Below the pieces are notes generated by a model that had not been told where the DNA came from, did no database searches, and saw only the letters and a list, made by a program, of their open reading frames with translations. The translations under genes and the position numbers were made by a program. Shown piece by piece: positions 18,693 to 27,929 of a stretch of 64,000 nt of DNA. Each line of letters opens with the position of its first letter. Position 1 is the first letter of the stretch. Source of the DNA: Cryobacterium frigoriphilum (lineage in GTDB: Bacteria > Actinomycetota > Actinomycetes > Actinomycetales > Microbacteriaceae); assembly GCF_004403305.1 (NCBI RefSeq), contig NZ_SOHE01000069.1, forward strand, positions 1-64,000, given 5' to 3'.

Positions 18693-19091
18693 ATGCCTTT
18701 GAATCCCACGCGCCACATTTCCATGGCGATTGCACGCGCCCCGCATGATGTCTACTCCTTCGCGAGCAATCCCGCCAACCTGCCGCTCTGGGCTGCGGGT
18801 GTGAGTGACTCGATCGCGCTTCTCGACGGAGTCTGGACCACGCAGTCGCCGATGGGCGCCGTCACGATCGAGTTCACGCCGGCGAACGAGTTCGGAATCC
18901 TCGATCACTACGTCACCCTGCCCACGGGGGAGACCTTCGCGAACCCCCTGCGCGTGATCGCCAATGGTTCGGGCAGCGAAGTAATTTTCACGCTCTTCCG
19001 TCTGCCCGACGTCGATGACACCGCCTTCGAAGCGGATGCCGCCGCCATCGCCACCGACCTTGCCGCGCTGAAGGCCCGCCTCACCCTCTAA
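18693..19091 (+). CDS. Small SRPBCC/polyketide-cyclase-like protein
   Basis: 132 residues from ATG 18693. The start ISMAIARAPHDVYSFASNPANLPLWAAGV is the beta-strand/helix opening of a SRPBCC (START-like) ligand-binding fold. The rest alternates strands and ends in a long helix, as expected. The ligand and role are unknown. It is divergent from the ArsR operon by about 100 bases, but the two functions have no evident link. Confidence 0.75.
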   Translation: MPLNPTRHISMAIARAPHDVYSFASNPANLPLWAAGVSDSIALLDGVWTTQSPMGAVTIEFTPANEFGILDHYVTLPTGETFANPLRVIANGSGSEVIFTLFRLPDVDDTAFEADAAAIATDLAALKARLTL

Positions 19092-19105
19092 CCCACCCCG
19101 GACAT

Positions 19106-19307
19106 CCGCTGGTTGAGCCTGCGCGCGCAGCGCGCTGGTCGAAACCGAGTGGGCCGGACTTCGGGCTGCGGGAGGGGGCGGCCTCCCGCAGTCTTGAGAT
19201 TGTCTCGCGTGGTTTCGACCGCTCGTGCCTCGCGGCTCAACCAGCGGGCGGGCGCAGCGCGCCGCCTGCTTGGTTCGACCGCTCGTGCCTCGCGGCCCAA
19301 CCCCCGG
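19106..19307 (+). repeat. Dispersed palindromic repeat, related to the 3499-4038 array
   Basis: It begins CCGCTGGTTGAGCCTGCGCG and the first unit ends GGCTCAACCAGCGGG near 19247. A partial second copy of its right half (TTGGTTCGACCGCTCGTGCC...) runs to about 19307. Terminal arms and the GCGCGC hairpin match units 1 and 4 of the earlier array, but the core differs. Confidence 0.85.
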
Positions 19308-19310
19308 GGG

Positions 19311-20276
19311 TCAGCGGCTGACCGGCTCGCGCGCGGTGAGCCCCGCGAGCTCGCTTCGGCGTGGCATCCCTTCCCAGTCGCCGGGCACGAGGCAGGCGTA
19401 GGCCCCCACGGAGACCGCCGTCGTCAGTCGGGTGGGCACGTCGGCCCCGAGCAGGTAGTCGGCCAGATATCCGGCGACGAACCCGTCACCGGCTCCGACG
19501 GTGTCGGTCGGACGGATGCGGATCGCGTCCCGCTGGTACTCGACGCCGTCCACGACAGCGACGGCACCGTGTTCTCCGAGTTTGACGACGGACTGTCCGG
19601 CTCCCGCGTCGATGAGCCGGTGCGCCAGGGTGATCGGAGCATCCGCTTCACCCACCGCGATGGATGCTTCGTCATCCCCGGCGAAGACGAGGTCGACGTC
19701 GGGCAGAATGCGCCGGTAGACCTGCCGTGCCTGTTCCCGCGACCAGAGTTTCCCGCGAAAGTTGAGGTCGAAAGATACGGTCACGCCCGCTGCCTTCGCG
19801 ATTCGGAGGGCCTCGAATGTCGCCTCCGCGGCGCTTGCCGACAAGGCGGGAGTGATTCCGGTCAGGTGCAACAGAGACGCATTCTGAATGAGTGCGGGAT
19901 CGATGTCGTCGGCGGTAAGCCGCGATCCGGCATTGCCTCGGCGGTAGTACCAAACCCGGGTCTCGCTATGGGTGCGGCGCTCCTTCACCATCATTCCGGT
20001 GGGGGCTTCGGGGTCGCGGATGCCGATCACCTGGACGCCCTCGGCACGGATCTCCCGCAGCACGAGGTCGCCGAGGGAGTCATCGCCGACTCGGCCTATC
20101 CACGTGATGGGGGTTCCGAGTCGTGCCAGGGCGATCGCGACATTGCTCTCGGCGCCGCCGATGCCGAGTGCCATCGACCGCGCGTGCTGCAAGGGGCCCT
20201 CGGTGTTGCTGCTCATCAGGGCCATTGTCTCGCCGAGGGTGACGACGTACGCCGGTGATCCGGCCTGGCTCGTCAC
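19311..20276 (-). CDS. kdgK: 2-keto-3-deoxygluconate kinase (PfkB family)
   Basis: 321 residues. Phosphorylates KDG to KDPG. PfkB signatures are GGAESNVAIALARLG near the N-terminus and DTVGAGDGFVAGYL with the catalytic Asp near the C-terminus; the YYRRGNAGSRL segment is typical of KdgK. Its start overlaps the stop of eda by four bases, so lacI-eda-kdgK form one minus-strand unit. Confidence 0.88.
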   Translation of the reverse strand: MTSQAGSPAYVVTLGETMALMSSNTEGPLQHARSMALGIGGAESNVAIALARLGTPITWIGRVGDDSLGDLVLREIRAEGVQVIGIRDPEAPTGMMVKERRTHSETRVWYYRRGNAGSRLTADDIDPALIQNASLLHLTGITPALSASAAEATFEALRIAKAAGVTVSFDLNFRGKLWSREQARQVYRRILPDVDLVFAGDDEASIAVGEADAPITLAHRLIDAGAGQSVVKLGEHGAVAVVDGVEYQRDAIRIRPTDTVGAGDGFVAGYLADYLLGADVPTRLTTAVSVGAYACLVPGDWEGMPRRSELAGLTAREPVSR

Positions 20277-20938
20277 GACCGGCGGCGGGCCTCGGCCGCC
20301 AGTTCGGTCACGCGCCGGGCGCGTTCGGCGAGAAGTTTGAGGGAACCGCCCATCAGGGCATCACCGATGAGTGGACCGCCCAGACTTACCGCCGTGGCAC
20401 CGGCAGCGAGCCAGTCCGAAATGTCACCGAGGCCGATGCCGCCCGAGGGAATGAATTGCAGGTCGGGGAACGGCCCGCGCAGGTGGCCGCCGAACTGGGG
20501 GCCGACGGTCTCGGCCGGAAAGATCTTCACGGCCGTTGCGCCGGCGGCCCAGGCAGAGAACAGCTCCGTCGGCGTCAGGCCGCCCGGAAACACCGGGATG
20601 CCCGAACGTACCGCAAGGGCGATCACCTCCAGATTCACGATCGGTGTCACGAGGTAGCTCGCGCCGGCGTCGATTGCGCGCTGGGCCTGGTCGACGTTCA
20701 CGATGGTGCCGATGCCCATTTCGACCTCCGAGCCGAACCCCGACTGCAGCGCAGCGAGATGCTCAAACGTGTCGGGCGTGCTCAGCGTCAGCTCAATCGA
20801 GCGGATGCCGTTTTCCACGAGCACCCGCACGACCGGCTCGTACTGGCGCGCGTTCTGGGCGCGCAGTACCGCGATGATCGGGGTCGCGCGCAGCGTGCTC
20901 GAGGGCACGGAGCGGGCGAGAGAAACAGATGTAGTCAC
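20273..20938 (-). CDS. eda: KDPG aldolase
   Basis: 221 residues from GTG 20938, chosen because AGGAGT lies four bases upstream and the family start (about 20 residues before PIIAVLRA) fits. Class I aldolase cleaving 2-keto-3-deoxy-6-phosphogluconate to pyruvate and glyceraldehyde-3-phosphate. The Schiff-base Lys is in AVKIFPAE; IELTLSTPD and PSGGIG are family motifs. It completes the hexuronate pathway. Confidence 0.92.
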   Translation of the reverse strand: MTTSVSLARSVPSSTLRATPIIAVLRAQNARQYEPVVRVLVENGIRSIELTLSTPDTFEHLAALQSGFGSEVEMGIGTIVNVDQAQRAIDAGASYLVTPIVNLEVIALAVRSGIPVFPGGLTPTELFSAWAAGATAVKIFPAETVGPQFGGHLRGPFPDLQFIPSGGIGLGDISDWLAAGATAVSLGGPLIGDALMGGSLKLLAERARRVTELAAEARRRS

Positions 20939-21038
20939 AAAAACTCCTTTGTTGGTGACGAACGACGACAAATGGGCCCGGGTTGCCCACACACCGCGCC
21001 TGGGCACGCTATCCACAAGTGACGCCCCACGGCGCTTG

Positions 21039-22034
21039 TCAGACCATGGATGGCCGGGCAGGGCCGGTCGACTCCCGCACGACTAACCGGGTCGGTACGC
21101 TCCCGGTACGGTGAACCGCCGGGTTCAGTACCGCCTGCGCCGCGAGCGCACCCAGAGAGCGCGACGAGCTGTCGATCGTGGTCAGCGCGGGCCAGGCCAG
21201 ACCGATGGGCAGTGAATCGTCGCATCCGACGACGCTCATGTTCACGGGCACGACGATTCCGCGATCCCGGCAGGTGGACAGCACACCGAGGGCGACCTGG
21301 TCGTTGAAGGCGACCACGACCGTCGTATTCGGGTCGAGATGTCGGGCGACCTGACGTCCCGATTCAAAGTCGGGTTTCTCGACGGGCACGATCGATAGGT
21401 CGACGCCGAGCCGAGCGCAGGCACGAGTGAGGGACGCGCGCTTTTCGCGCGCCGACCAGGATCGCGCGGGCCCGTCCAAATACGTCAAGCGGCGATGCCC
21501 CAGCGCGTAGAGATGATCGACCGCCGCGCTAAAGCCGGGTTCCACGTCGATCACGATCTGGCTCAGCAGCTCGGGCACGATGCTACCGGGTGCAAGTCTT
21601 CGATTGGCAAGGACCACCGGCAGGCGGACGGCCGCGGCGGTGATCTGGGCATCCGTCATGCGGCTGGAGACGAGCACCAGACTGTCGACCTGGGTCACCA
21701 TCTGACGCAGCAGACTGGCCTCGCGGTGACTGTCTTCGTGGGCGTCGCCGATCAGGATTCCGATATCGCGGGCGGCCACGACCGATTCCAGTTCGGCGAG
21801 AAACTGGGTGTAGAACGGGTTGGAGATGTCGGGAAAGATCAGGCCGATGTTGCCGGTCGAGCCGGTCACGAGGCTGCGGCCGAGCCGGCTCGGGTTGTAG
21901 TCGAGGTCGTCGGCGGCCTGCTGCACGCGTTTGCGGGTGGATTCGACCACGGCGGGGGAGCCGCTGAGCGCCCGCGACGCCGTGGCCAGAGATACTCCGG
22001 CCGCCGCGGCGACCTGCCGGATTGTTGTGGTCAC
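21039..22034 (-). CDS. LacI-family transcriptional regulator (hexuronate locus, first copy)
   Basis: 331 residues from GTG 22034; a TTG at 22070 is in frame but overlaps the operator. The N-terminal helix-turn-helix (TIRQVAAAAGVSLATASRALSG) and hinge are followed by a periplasmic-binding-protein-like effector domain (NIGLIFPDISNPFYTQFLAE...). It is divergent from uxaA and upstream of eda-kdgK. The palindrome at 22071-22084 in the shared promoter region is its likely operator. The inducer is probably a hexuronate intermediate, inferred from context. Confidence 0.88.
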   Translation of the reverse strand: MTTTIRQVAAAAGVSLATASRALSGSPAVVESTRKRVQQAADDLDYNPSRLGRSLVTGSTGNIGLIFPDISNPFYTQFLAELESVVAARDIGILIGDAHEDSHREASLLRQMVTQVDSLVLVSSRMTDAQITAAAVRLPVVLANRRLAPGSIVPELLSQIVIDVEPGFSAAVDHLYALGHRRLTYLDGPARSWSAREKRASLTRACARLGVDLSIVPVEKPDFESGRQVARHLDPNTTVVVAFNDQVALGVLSTCRDRGIVVPVNMSVVGCDDSLPIGLAWPALTTIDSSSRSLGALAAQAVLNPAVHRTGSVPTRLVVRESTGPARPSMV

Positions 22035-22070
22035 CTTGACCCGCCCGCCTGAAACATCGAGAATAGACAA

Positions 22071-22084
22071 TGAAAACGTTTACA
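22071..22084. promoter_or_regulatory. LacI-type operator between lacI and uxaA
   Basis: TGAAAACGTTTACA is a near-perfect palindrome around the central CG, as in LacI/GalR/CcpA-family operators. It lies between the divergent starts at 22034 and 22118. Confidence 0.75.
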
Positions 22085-22117
22085 TTGACCCTATCGCAGC
22101 CCTGAGGATCCCGCCAG

Positions 22118-23719
22118 ATGCCCCCCACAGTGAAATTGAGCAACGTCGCCCTGCACCTGAGTGAGCGGGACGAGGTGGCCATCGCCTTGCGTCCGTTGGC
22201 CGCCGGTACGATGATCGAACTTGATCTCGAACCGGGCATTGAGACTGTCACCCAGTCTGGATCAGTGCCCGGTGCCGGTTCCGCTGCTCCATTCCTGGTG
22301 CTGACCGGCGACATACCCCGCAGCCACAAATTCGCACTGGCGCCGATTGCGGTGGACGGCCGGGTTCACAAGTACGGGCAGTCGATCGGCCTCGCCACCG
22401 CGCCGATCGCCGCCGGCGACCACGTGCATTCCCACAATCTCGGCATGGACGACGCCGATCGTGCCCACGAATTTGGCACCCAGCGCACCGCCCTCGTCGC
22501 GCCGACCGGACCAGTTCCTACCTTTCTCGGGTACCCGCGCGCCGACGGGCGAGTGGGCACCCGCAACTATGTCGGCATCCTAACCTCGGTCAACTGCTCG
22601 GCGACCGCCGCCAACCTCATTGCCGACGCGTTTCGCGGCGGTGCCCTCGACGAGTTCGAGAACGTCGACGGGGTGATGGCGTTGACGCATCAGAGCGGAT
22701 GCGGCCTGGTTCCGACCAGCGACGGCGCCCAGACCCTCATGCGCACCCTGCGCGGCTACGCCGCCCACCCGAACTTCGGCGGCATGCTCGTCGTTGGCCT
22801 GGGCTGTGAGATGGTTCCCGTCGACGCCCTCGTCGCCGGGCACGGCCTGCCAGCCGACACGATCGTCTCGACCATGAATATTCAGGGTGAGGGCGGCGTG
22901 CGCGCCACGGTCAAGGAGGGAGTGGCTCGCATCCGCGCGATGCTACCCGAACTGAATTCTCGTCAGCGGGAGCCTGCCCCGGTATCCGAGCTGATTCTGG
23001 GCCTGAACTGCGGCGGCTCCGACGGGTTCTCTGGCATCACCGCGAACCCGGCCCTCGGAATCGCGTCCGACCGTCTCGTGTCGTACGGCGGCACATCCGT
23101 TCTGGCAGAAACGCCTGAGGTCTTCGGGGCCGAGCACCTGCTCACCAGCCGTGCCGTGAGCGCGGCGGTGGGCCAGCAACTTCTCGATCGCCTGGACTGG
23201 TGGCAGGGCTATGCCGCGCAGGGCGGCGGCAGCCTCGACAACAACCCGTCGCCCGGCAACAAGGCCGGTGGGCTGACCACCATCCTCGAAAAATCCCTCG
23301 GTGCCGTCGCGAAGGCCGGCCAGGCCGACCTCGCCGCGGTGTATGGGTACGCCGAGAAGATCACCGACCGCGGCCTCGTCTTCATGGATACGCCCGGTTA
23401 CGACCCGGTATCGGTCACCGGGCTGATCGCCGGCGGTGCCACGGTCGTTGTCTTCACGACCGGGCGCGGATCGGTGTTCGGGGCCAAACCAACCCCGTCG
23501 ATTAAGGTCGCCACCAACTCCGAGACCTACAATCGCATGCCGGATGACATGGACCTGAACGCCGGCCGAATCGTCGACGGTACCGCCACTCTCGACGAGG
23601 TCGGCACCGAAATCTTCGAGATGATCATTCGCGTGGCCTCGGGAGAGCAGACCGTGAGCGAAGAACTCGGCGTAGGCCAGGAGGAATTCGTGCCGTGGCA
23701 ATTCGGCACGGTCACCTGA
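22118..23719 (+). CDS. uxaA: Altronate dehydratase (UxaA/GarD family)
   Basis: 533 residues. An N-terminal SAF domain (SHKFALAPIAVDGRVHKYGQ, ending VHSHNLGM) is joined to the UxaA catalytic domain beginning YPRADGRVGTRNYVGI, with the conserved Cys in VNCSATAAN and NCGGSDGFSGITANPALG. In one polypeptide it would dehydrate D-altronate to 2-keto-3-deoxygluconate. GarD (galactarate dehydratase) has the same architecture; neighbouring UxaC and KDG enzymes favour altronate. A tagaturonate reductase (UxaB) is not separately present. Confidence 0.82.
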   Translation: MPPTVKLSNVALHLSERDEVAIALRPLAAGTMIELDLEPGIETVTQSGSVPGAGSAAPFLVLTGDIPRSHKFALAPIAVDGRVHKYGQSIGLATAPIAAGDHVHSHNLGMDDADRAHEFGTQRTALVAPTGPVPTFLGYPRADGRVGTRNYVGILTSVNCSATAANLIADAFRGGALDEFENVDGVMALTHQSGCGLVPTSDGAQTLMRTLRGYAAHPNFGGMLVVGLGCEMVPVDALVAGHGLPADTIVSTMNIQGEGGVRATVKEGVARIRAMLPELNSRQREPAPVSELILGLNCGGSDGFSGITANPALGIASDRLVSYGGTSVLAETPEVFGAEHLLTSRAVSAAVGQQLLDRLDWWQGYAAQGGGSLDNNPSPGNKAGGLTTILEKSLGAVAKAGQADLAAVYGYAEKITDRGLVFMDTPGYDPVSVTGLIAGGATVVVFTTGRGSVFGAKPTPSIKVATNSETYNRMPDDMDLNAGRIVDGTATLDEVGTEIFEMIIRVASGEQTVSEELGVGQEEFVPWQFGTVT

Positions 23720-23732
23720 GCCGACAGCGCAC

Positions 23733-23764
23733 AACGGGCCCGGCGCACTCGCGCCGGGCCCGTT
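23733..23764. terminator. Bidirectional terminator between uxaA and manD
   Basis: A perfect 14-bp stem (23733-23746 with 23751-23764) with an ACTC loop, placed between converging genes. AA precedes and TT follows the GC-rich core, so it can serve both strands. Confidence 0.85.
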
Positions 23765-23779
23765 TCGATCAGCGTGGGG

Positions 23780-25012
23780 TTACCAGTCGTGCATGGTGCC
23801 GTCACGCTGCAGCCGGTTGACCGGCAGGTAGGCGGGTGTGTACGCGAAGGTCGCCGCCAGTTCCTCGTCGTATTCGACACCGAGTCCGGGGTTATCCCCC
23901 GGGTGCAGCAGCCCGTTCTCGAAGGTGTAGCTGGTCTGGAACACCTGCAGGGTGTCGCCGGAGTGCTTCATATACTCCTGAATGCCGAAGTTATGGATTG
24001 CCAGGTCGAGGTGCAGCGCCGCTGCCTGACCGACCGGCGAAATATCCGTCGGGCCGTGAAAACCCGACTTGATCTGGTAGATCGCAGCGAAATCCATGAT
24101 CTTTCTGAGCGCGCTGATGCCGCCGGTGTGAGTGACTGCGCTGCGCACGTAGTCGATCAGCTGTTCGGTGATGAGGGTCTGGTAGTCGTGCACGGTGTTG
24201 AAGACCTCGCCGATGGCCAGCGGGGTGGTCGTTTGGGCGCGCACCCGACGCAGCGACTCCTGGTTCTCGCCCGGCGTGCAATCCTCGAGCCAGAACAGAT
24301 CGTACGGTTCGAGTGACTTGCCCAGAATGGCCGCCTCGTTCGGTGTTAGACGGTGGTGGCCATCGTGCAGCAGGGGAATGTCGTAGCCAAACTCCTCGCG
24401 CACCGCGGCGAAGATGGTCGGAATGTGGCGCAGGTAGGCCCGGCTGTCCCATTCCTCTTCGGTCGGAACGGATGTTCGCTTGGCCGGCTCGTAGTCATAG
24501 CGTTCACCGGGCTTCTGGTTAGTCGCAACGCCGTACACCTGGCCGAGCCCTGGCACGCCGGTCTGCACGCGAATCGCCTTGAACCCCTGGTCGAGGTGGT
24601 TGCGAATCGACGTGAACAACGAGGGTAAATCCGACCCAGAGGCGTGGCCATAGGCAAGGGCTCCGGTGCGGGATGCGCCGCCGAGCAGCTGATAGACCGG
24701 CTGCCCGGTCACCTTGCCCTTGATGTCCCACAAGGCCACGTCAACCGCGGAGATCGCGGCCATCGTCACTGGTCCGCGGCGCCAGTAGGCGCCGCGGTAC
24801 AGGTACTGCCACGTGTCCTCGATCGCCTGCGGATCGCGGCCGATCAGCAATGGCACGACGTGTTCCTGCAGGTAGGCGACGACCGAGAGTTCGCGGCCAT
24901 TAAGCGTTGCGTCGCCGAGGCCGGTGATGCCGTCAGAGGTCGTGATCTTGAGCGTGACAAAGTTGCGTCCGGGGCTGGTGACGAAGACCTCGGCGTGGGT
25001 GATGACCGTCAT
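23780..25012 (-). CDS. manD: D-mannonate dehydratase, enolase superfamily (ManD/RspA type)
   Basis: 410 residues. Converts D-mannonate to 2-keto-3-deoxygluconate. The mandelate-racemase/enolase barrel carries the metal and base motifs [21 protein letters not shown] and AIGEVFN, and the C-terminal loop [10 protein letters not shown] typical of the mannonate dehydratase subgroup. It is coupled to uxaC by a four-base overlap, and UxuB makes its substrate. RspA (starvation sensing) is the same family, but the location argues for catabolism. Confidence 0.88.
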   Translation of the reverse strand: MTVITHAEVFVTSPGRNFVTLKITTSDGITGLGDATLNGRELSVVAYLQEHVVPLLIGRDPQAIEDTWQYLYRGAYWRRGPVTMAAISAVDVALWDIKGKVTGQPVYQLLGGASRTGALAYGHASGSDLPSLFTSIRNHLDQGFKAIRVQTGVPGLGQVYGVATNQKPGERYDYEPAKRTSVPTEEEWDSRAYLRHIPTIFAAVREEFGYDIPLLHDGHHRLTPNEAAILGKSLEPYDLFWLEDCTPGENQESLRRVRAQTTTPLAIGEVFNTVHDYQTLITEQLIDYVRSAVTHTGGISALRKIMDFAAIYQIKSGFHGPTDISPVGQAAALHLDLAIHNFGIQEYMKHSGDTLQVFQTSYTFENGLLHPGDNPGLGVEYDEELAATFAYTPAYLPVNRLQRDGTMHDW

Positions 25013-26517
25013 AGTGCTGTACTTTCTGCTTGGGTGCGCGCCGGCGTCGCTGCCGGTGCGACTGCGCCGCGACGGGCGTAGGCGGTGAGGGGAAGGTTGT
25101 ACGCCAGATCGATGGCGGTCTCGGTAGCCTCATCGAGAGTGAGGCGATGTTCGCCGACGAGCTTGGCGAGGTAGCCGGCATCCACTCGCCTGGCCAGATC
25201 GTGGCGTGCGGGAATCGAGGCGAAGGCCCGGGTATCGTCGACGAATCCGCTGGTGTTGTAAAACCCGGCGGTCTCGGTGACGAGCTCCCGAAAACGGGCC
25301 ATGCCGCCGGGGGAGTCGAGAAACCACCATGGTGCTCCGAGTCGCACCGTGGGGTACGCGCCGGCGATCGGTGCCAGTTCCCGCGAGTACACGGTTTCAT
25401 CGATGGTGAACAGGATCAACCGAAAGCGGGGATCGAGTCCGAAGGCCGTGAGCAGCGGCTGCAACGCACGGGTGAACTCCACTGGGCGCGGTATGTCGAA
25501 GCCGTTGTCGGGCCCGTAGCCGTCACGAATCGCCGCCGAGTGGTCCCGCTGCACGCCCGGGTGCAGTTGCATCACCAGGCCGTCTTCCATCGACATTCGC
25601 GCGCTCTCGAAGAGCATGTTTGCGGCGAAGGCTTCGCCGGTTGTGGCGTCGACCGGGCCGGTGAGGGCCTGCTGAAAGATGCGTTCGGCATCCGCCGCAT
25701 CAAGTGGAGTCGTATTGGCCGTCAGATGGCCGTGGTCGGTGGCCCGAGCTCCGGCCGCAACGAACGCGAACCGCCGCTCCTGCAGTGCCTCGAGAAATCC
25801 CCGATACGAGGTGATGTCACGGCCACACCGGGCGCCGAGTGCCCGAATGGCGGCGCGCCAGGTGACGCGGTCCGGGTAGAAGACGCCGTCGGGCCGGAAC
25901 GTCGGCACGACCCGCTCGCCCCACCCCTCCGCGGCCAGCGCCGCGTGCTCGGCGAGGTCGGAATCCGGTGCATCCGTCGTGCTGAGAATTTCGATATTGA
26001 ATCGATCGAAGAGCGCGCGGATGCGGAAATCCGGCTCGGCCAGGGTGGCGCTCAGCTGGTCGTAGATCGCGTCTGCGCTCGCCGCGGATGGCTCCTGCGT
26101 GATGCCGAAGACCTCGACGAGTTCGTGTTCCATCCAGTACCGCGTCGGGGTGCCGCGATAGAGCTTCCAGTTCTCGGCAAACCGCCGCCAGATCAGCCGG
26201 TGGTCGGTCTCGGCGACGAGGCTGCCGGAGGCGCCGTCACGCGGCTGCACGCCCAGATCGCTGTTGCGGTAGCCCTGGGACACCAGCATGCGAACCAGAT
26301 AGTGGTCGGGAATGATGAACAGCTCGGCAGGGTCGCCGAAGGCGTCATTACGCCGGATCGCCCCCGCATCGATGTGCCCGTGCATGGAAATGATCGGCAG
26401 AGTCCGAATGCTCGAGTAGATCTCCCGGGCGATTGCGCGCTGCGTCGGTTCGGTGGGCAAAGCCCGATCCGGATGAAGCGTCCATGCTGTGTGAAGTGCC
26501 CGTGGCTGTTCAGCCAT
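25009..26517 (-). CDS. uxaC: Glucuronate/galacturonate isomerase
   Basis: 502 residues with GAGGAGG just upstream of the ATG. Isomerises D-glucuronate to D-fructuronate and D-galacturonate to D-tagaturonate. The amidohydrolase-like start [19 protein letters not shown] has the metal-binding HxH, and [12 protein letters not shown] and [14 protein letters not shown] are UxaC motifs. First gene of the uxaC-manD unit, divergent from a LacI regulator. Confidence 0.92.
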   Translation of the reverse strand: MAEQPRALHTAWTLHPDRALPTEPTQRAIAREIYSSIRTLPIISMHGHIDAGAIRRNDAFGDPAELFIIPDHYLVRMLVSQGYRNSDLGVQPRDGASGSLVAETDHRLIWRRFAENWKLYRGTPTRYWMEHELVEVFGITQEPSAASADAIYDQLSATLAEPDFRIRALFDRFNIEILSTTDAPDSDLAEHAALAAEGWGERVVPTFRPDGVFYPDRVTWRAAIRALGARCGRDITSYRGFLEALQERRFAFVAAGARATDHGHLTANTTPLDAADAERIFQQALTGPVDATTGEAFAANMLFESARMSMEDGLVMQLHPGVQRDHSAAIRDGYGPDNGFDIPRPVEFTRALQPLLTAFGLDPRFRLILFTIDETVYSRELAPIAGAYPTVRLGAPWWFLDSPGGMARFRELVTETAGFYNTSGFVDDTRAFASIPARHDLARRVDAGYLAKLVGEHRLTLDEATETAIDLAYNLPLTAYARRGAVAPAATPARTQAESTAL

Positions 26518-26684
26518 CTTCTGCCTCCTCGTTGAAACAAAATTGAATGTTGTTGCAGTGCCGTTCTTGCACCCGGACCGAGCGAGCCGATGCGTTGAGA
26601 TCCACTATATGCACGTAATCATGCTCAGCGCGAGCGGTGACCCGCGGGTGACTGAGCCGGGATTCGTCGTGATTGATCTGTGAC

Positions 26685-26714
26685 TTGACATCTCAGTGCA
26701 AACGTTTGCAGAAT
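26685..26714 (+). promoter_or_regulatory. Promoter with embedded perfect LacI operator
   Basis: A consensus TTGACA (26685-26690) and CAGAAT (26709-26714) are 18 bases apart. Between them TGCAAACGTTTGCA (26697-26710) is a perfect 14-bp palindrome touching the -10. This placement predicts autorepression of the lacI gene at 26794, and possibly control of divergent uxaC. Confidence 0.75.
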
Positions 26715-26793
26715 AGGACCACGGCCCGCAGCAGTGCTTGCCGACGAGAAACAGCGGCGCGGTCGCTGTTCCAGACACGGGGTGGTGTTCAAG

Positions 26794-27789
26794 ATGGTCG
26801 TAACAATTCGCGACGTAGCTCACGTAGCCGGAGTCTCCATCTCCACCGTCTCCCGGGCTTTGGCCTCACCCGACAAGGTCTCAGCGTCGACCCGCCTGCT
26901 GGTCGAGGAGACCGCCCGCTCCATGGGGTACCGCGCCAACCGGGCAGCGCGCGGGCTGGTCACCGGGCGCACCAGCAGCATCGGTCTGGTCGTGCCCGAC
27001 CTCGAGAACCCGTTCTTCGGTTCGATCTGCAAGGGCGTGCAGGCCCGGGCCCGCGCCGCCGGCTACTCCGTTTTTATCGCTGACACCGACGAGGATCCCT
27101 CGCTCGAAGACGAAGCCGTGCGCAACCTGACCAAACAGGTCGACGGCGTCATCATCTGCTCCGCCCGCAGCACCGACGCCGCGCTGCAGCAGGCCGCTCA
27201 GGATGGCCCGCTCGTGCTCGTGAACCGCGCTTTGCCCGGCATCCCGTCGATCACCTTCGACAACGGCGGAGGCGCGCGGGCCGTGATGCGGCACCTCATC
27301 GCGCTCGGTCACCGGCGCATCGCCTATGTGGCCGGCCCGGTCACCTCGTGGTCAAACCGCGAACGCACCCTCGCACTGCAAACCTTCGCTGCCGAAGCCG
27401 ATCACGTCGACCTCATCGAACTCGGAAACTTTCCTCCATTCTTCTCCGGCGGCATGCAGGCGGCCGACCTCGCGGTCGCGAGCGGCGCCACGGCCATCGT
27501 GGCCTTCAATGACCTGGTCGCCTTGGGCGTCATAGAGCGGCTCCGCCAGCGCGGGCTGCAGGTACCGGCCGATATCAGCGTCACCGGATTCGATAACGTG
27601 CCGGTCTCCGCCCTGGTCTGGCCGAACCTGACCACCGTGGACTTTCCACGGATCCAGATGGGTAGGGCGAGCGTGGATGCTCTTCTCGACACGGTTCTGG
27701 CCCGCACGAGCCCGCGGCCTGCGATTCAGGAGATCCCGGTCGAACTCGTCGTTCGACAATCCACGGCGCCACCGGCTCAGCCGAGTTAG
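26794..27789 (+). CDS. LacI-family transcriptional regulator (hexuronate locus, second copy)
   Basis: 331 residues from ATG 26794; GTGs at 26782 and 26785 are alternatives. The HTH is TIRDVAHVAGVSISTVSRALAS, then a sugar-binding effector domain. It lies between uxaC (divergent) and the ABC importer (downstream, same strand). Recognition helices of the two LacI proteins differ slightly (SLATASR versus SISTVSR), in keeping with their slightly different operators. Confidence 0.9.
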   Translation: MVVTIRDVAHVAGVSISTVSRALASPDKVSASTRLLVEETARSMGYRANRAARGLVTGRTSSIGLVVPDLENPFFGSICKGVQARARAAGYSVFIADTDEDPSLEDEAVRNLTKQVDGVIICSARSTDAALQQAAQDGPLVLVNRALPGIPSITFDNGGGARAVMRHLIALGHRRIAYVAGPVTSWSNRERTLALQTFAAEADHVDLIELGNFPPFFSGGMQAADLAVASGATAIVAFNDLVALGVIERLRQRGLQVPADISVTGFDNVPVSALVWPNLTTVDFPRIQMGRASVDALLDTVLARTSPRPAIQEIPVELVVRQSTAPPAQPS

Positions 27790-27886
27790 CCGCCGCTGCG
27801 GCCTTTGCCCTCGCGCAGCACCTGTGGCCGGCCTTCGGGCCGCCCCGCCGTGGCGCATCCGCGTGCGATCACGCACACACAGACTT

Positions 27887-27904
27887 CCAAACACCGACGT
27901 TTGG
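27887..27904 (+). promoter_or_regulatory. Inverted repeat upstream of the ABC importer
   Basis: CCAAAC-N6-GTTTGG lies 25 bases before the start of the solute-binding protein. It could be a regulator half-site pair or a small hairpin near the ribosome-binding site. It does not match the CG-centred operators at 22071 and 26697. Confidence 0.4.
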
Positions 27905-27929
27905 GGAACACAGAAGGAATGACAACGAT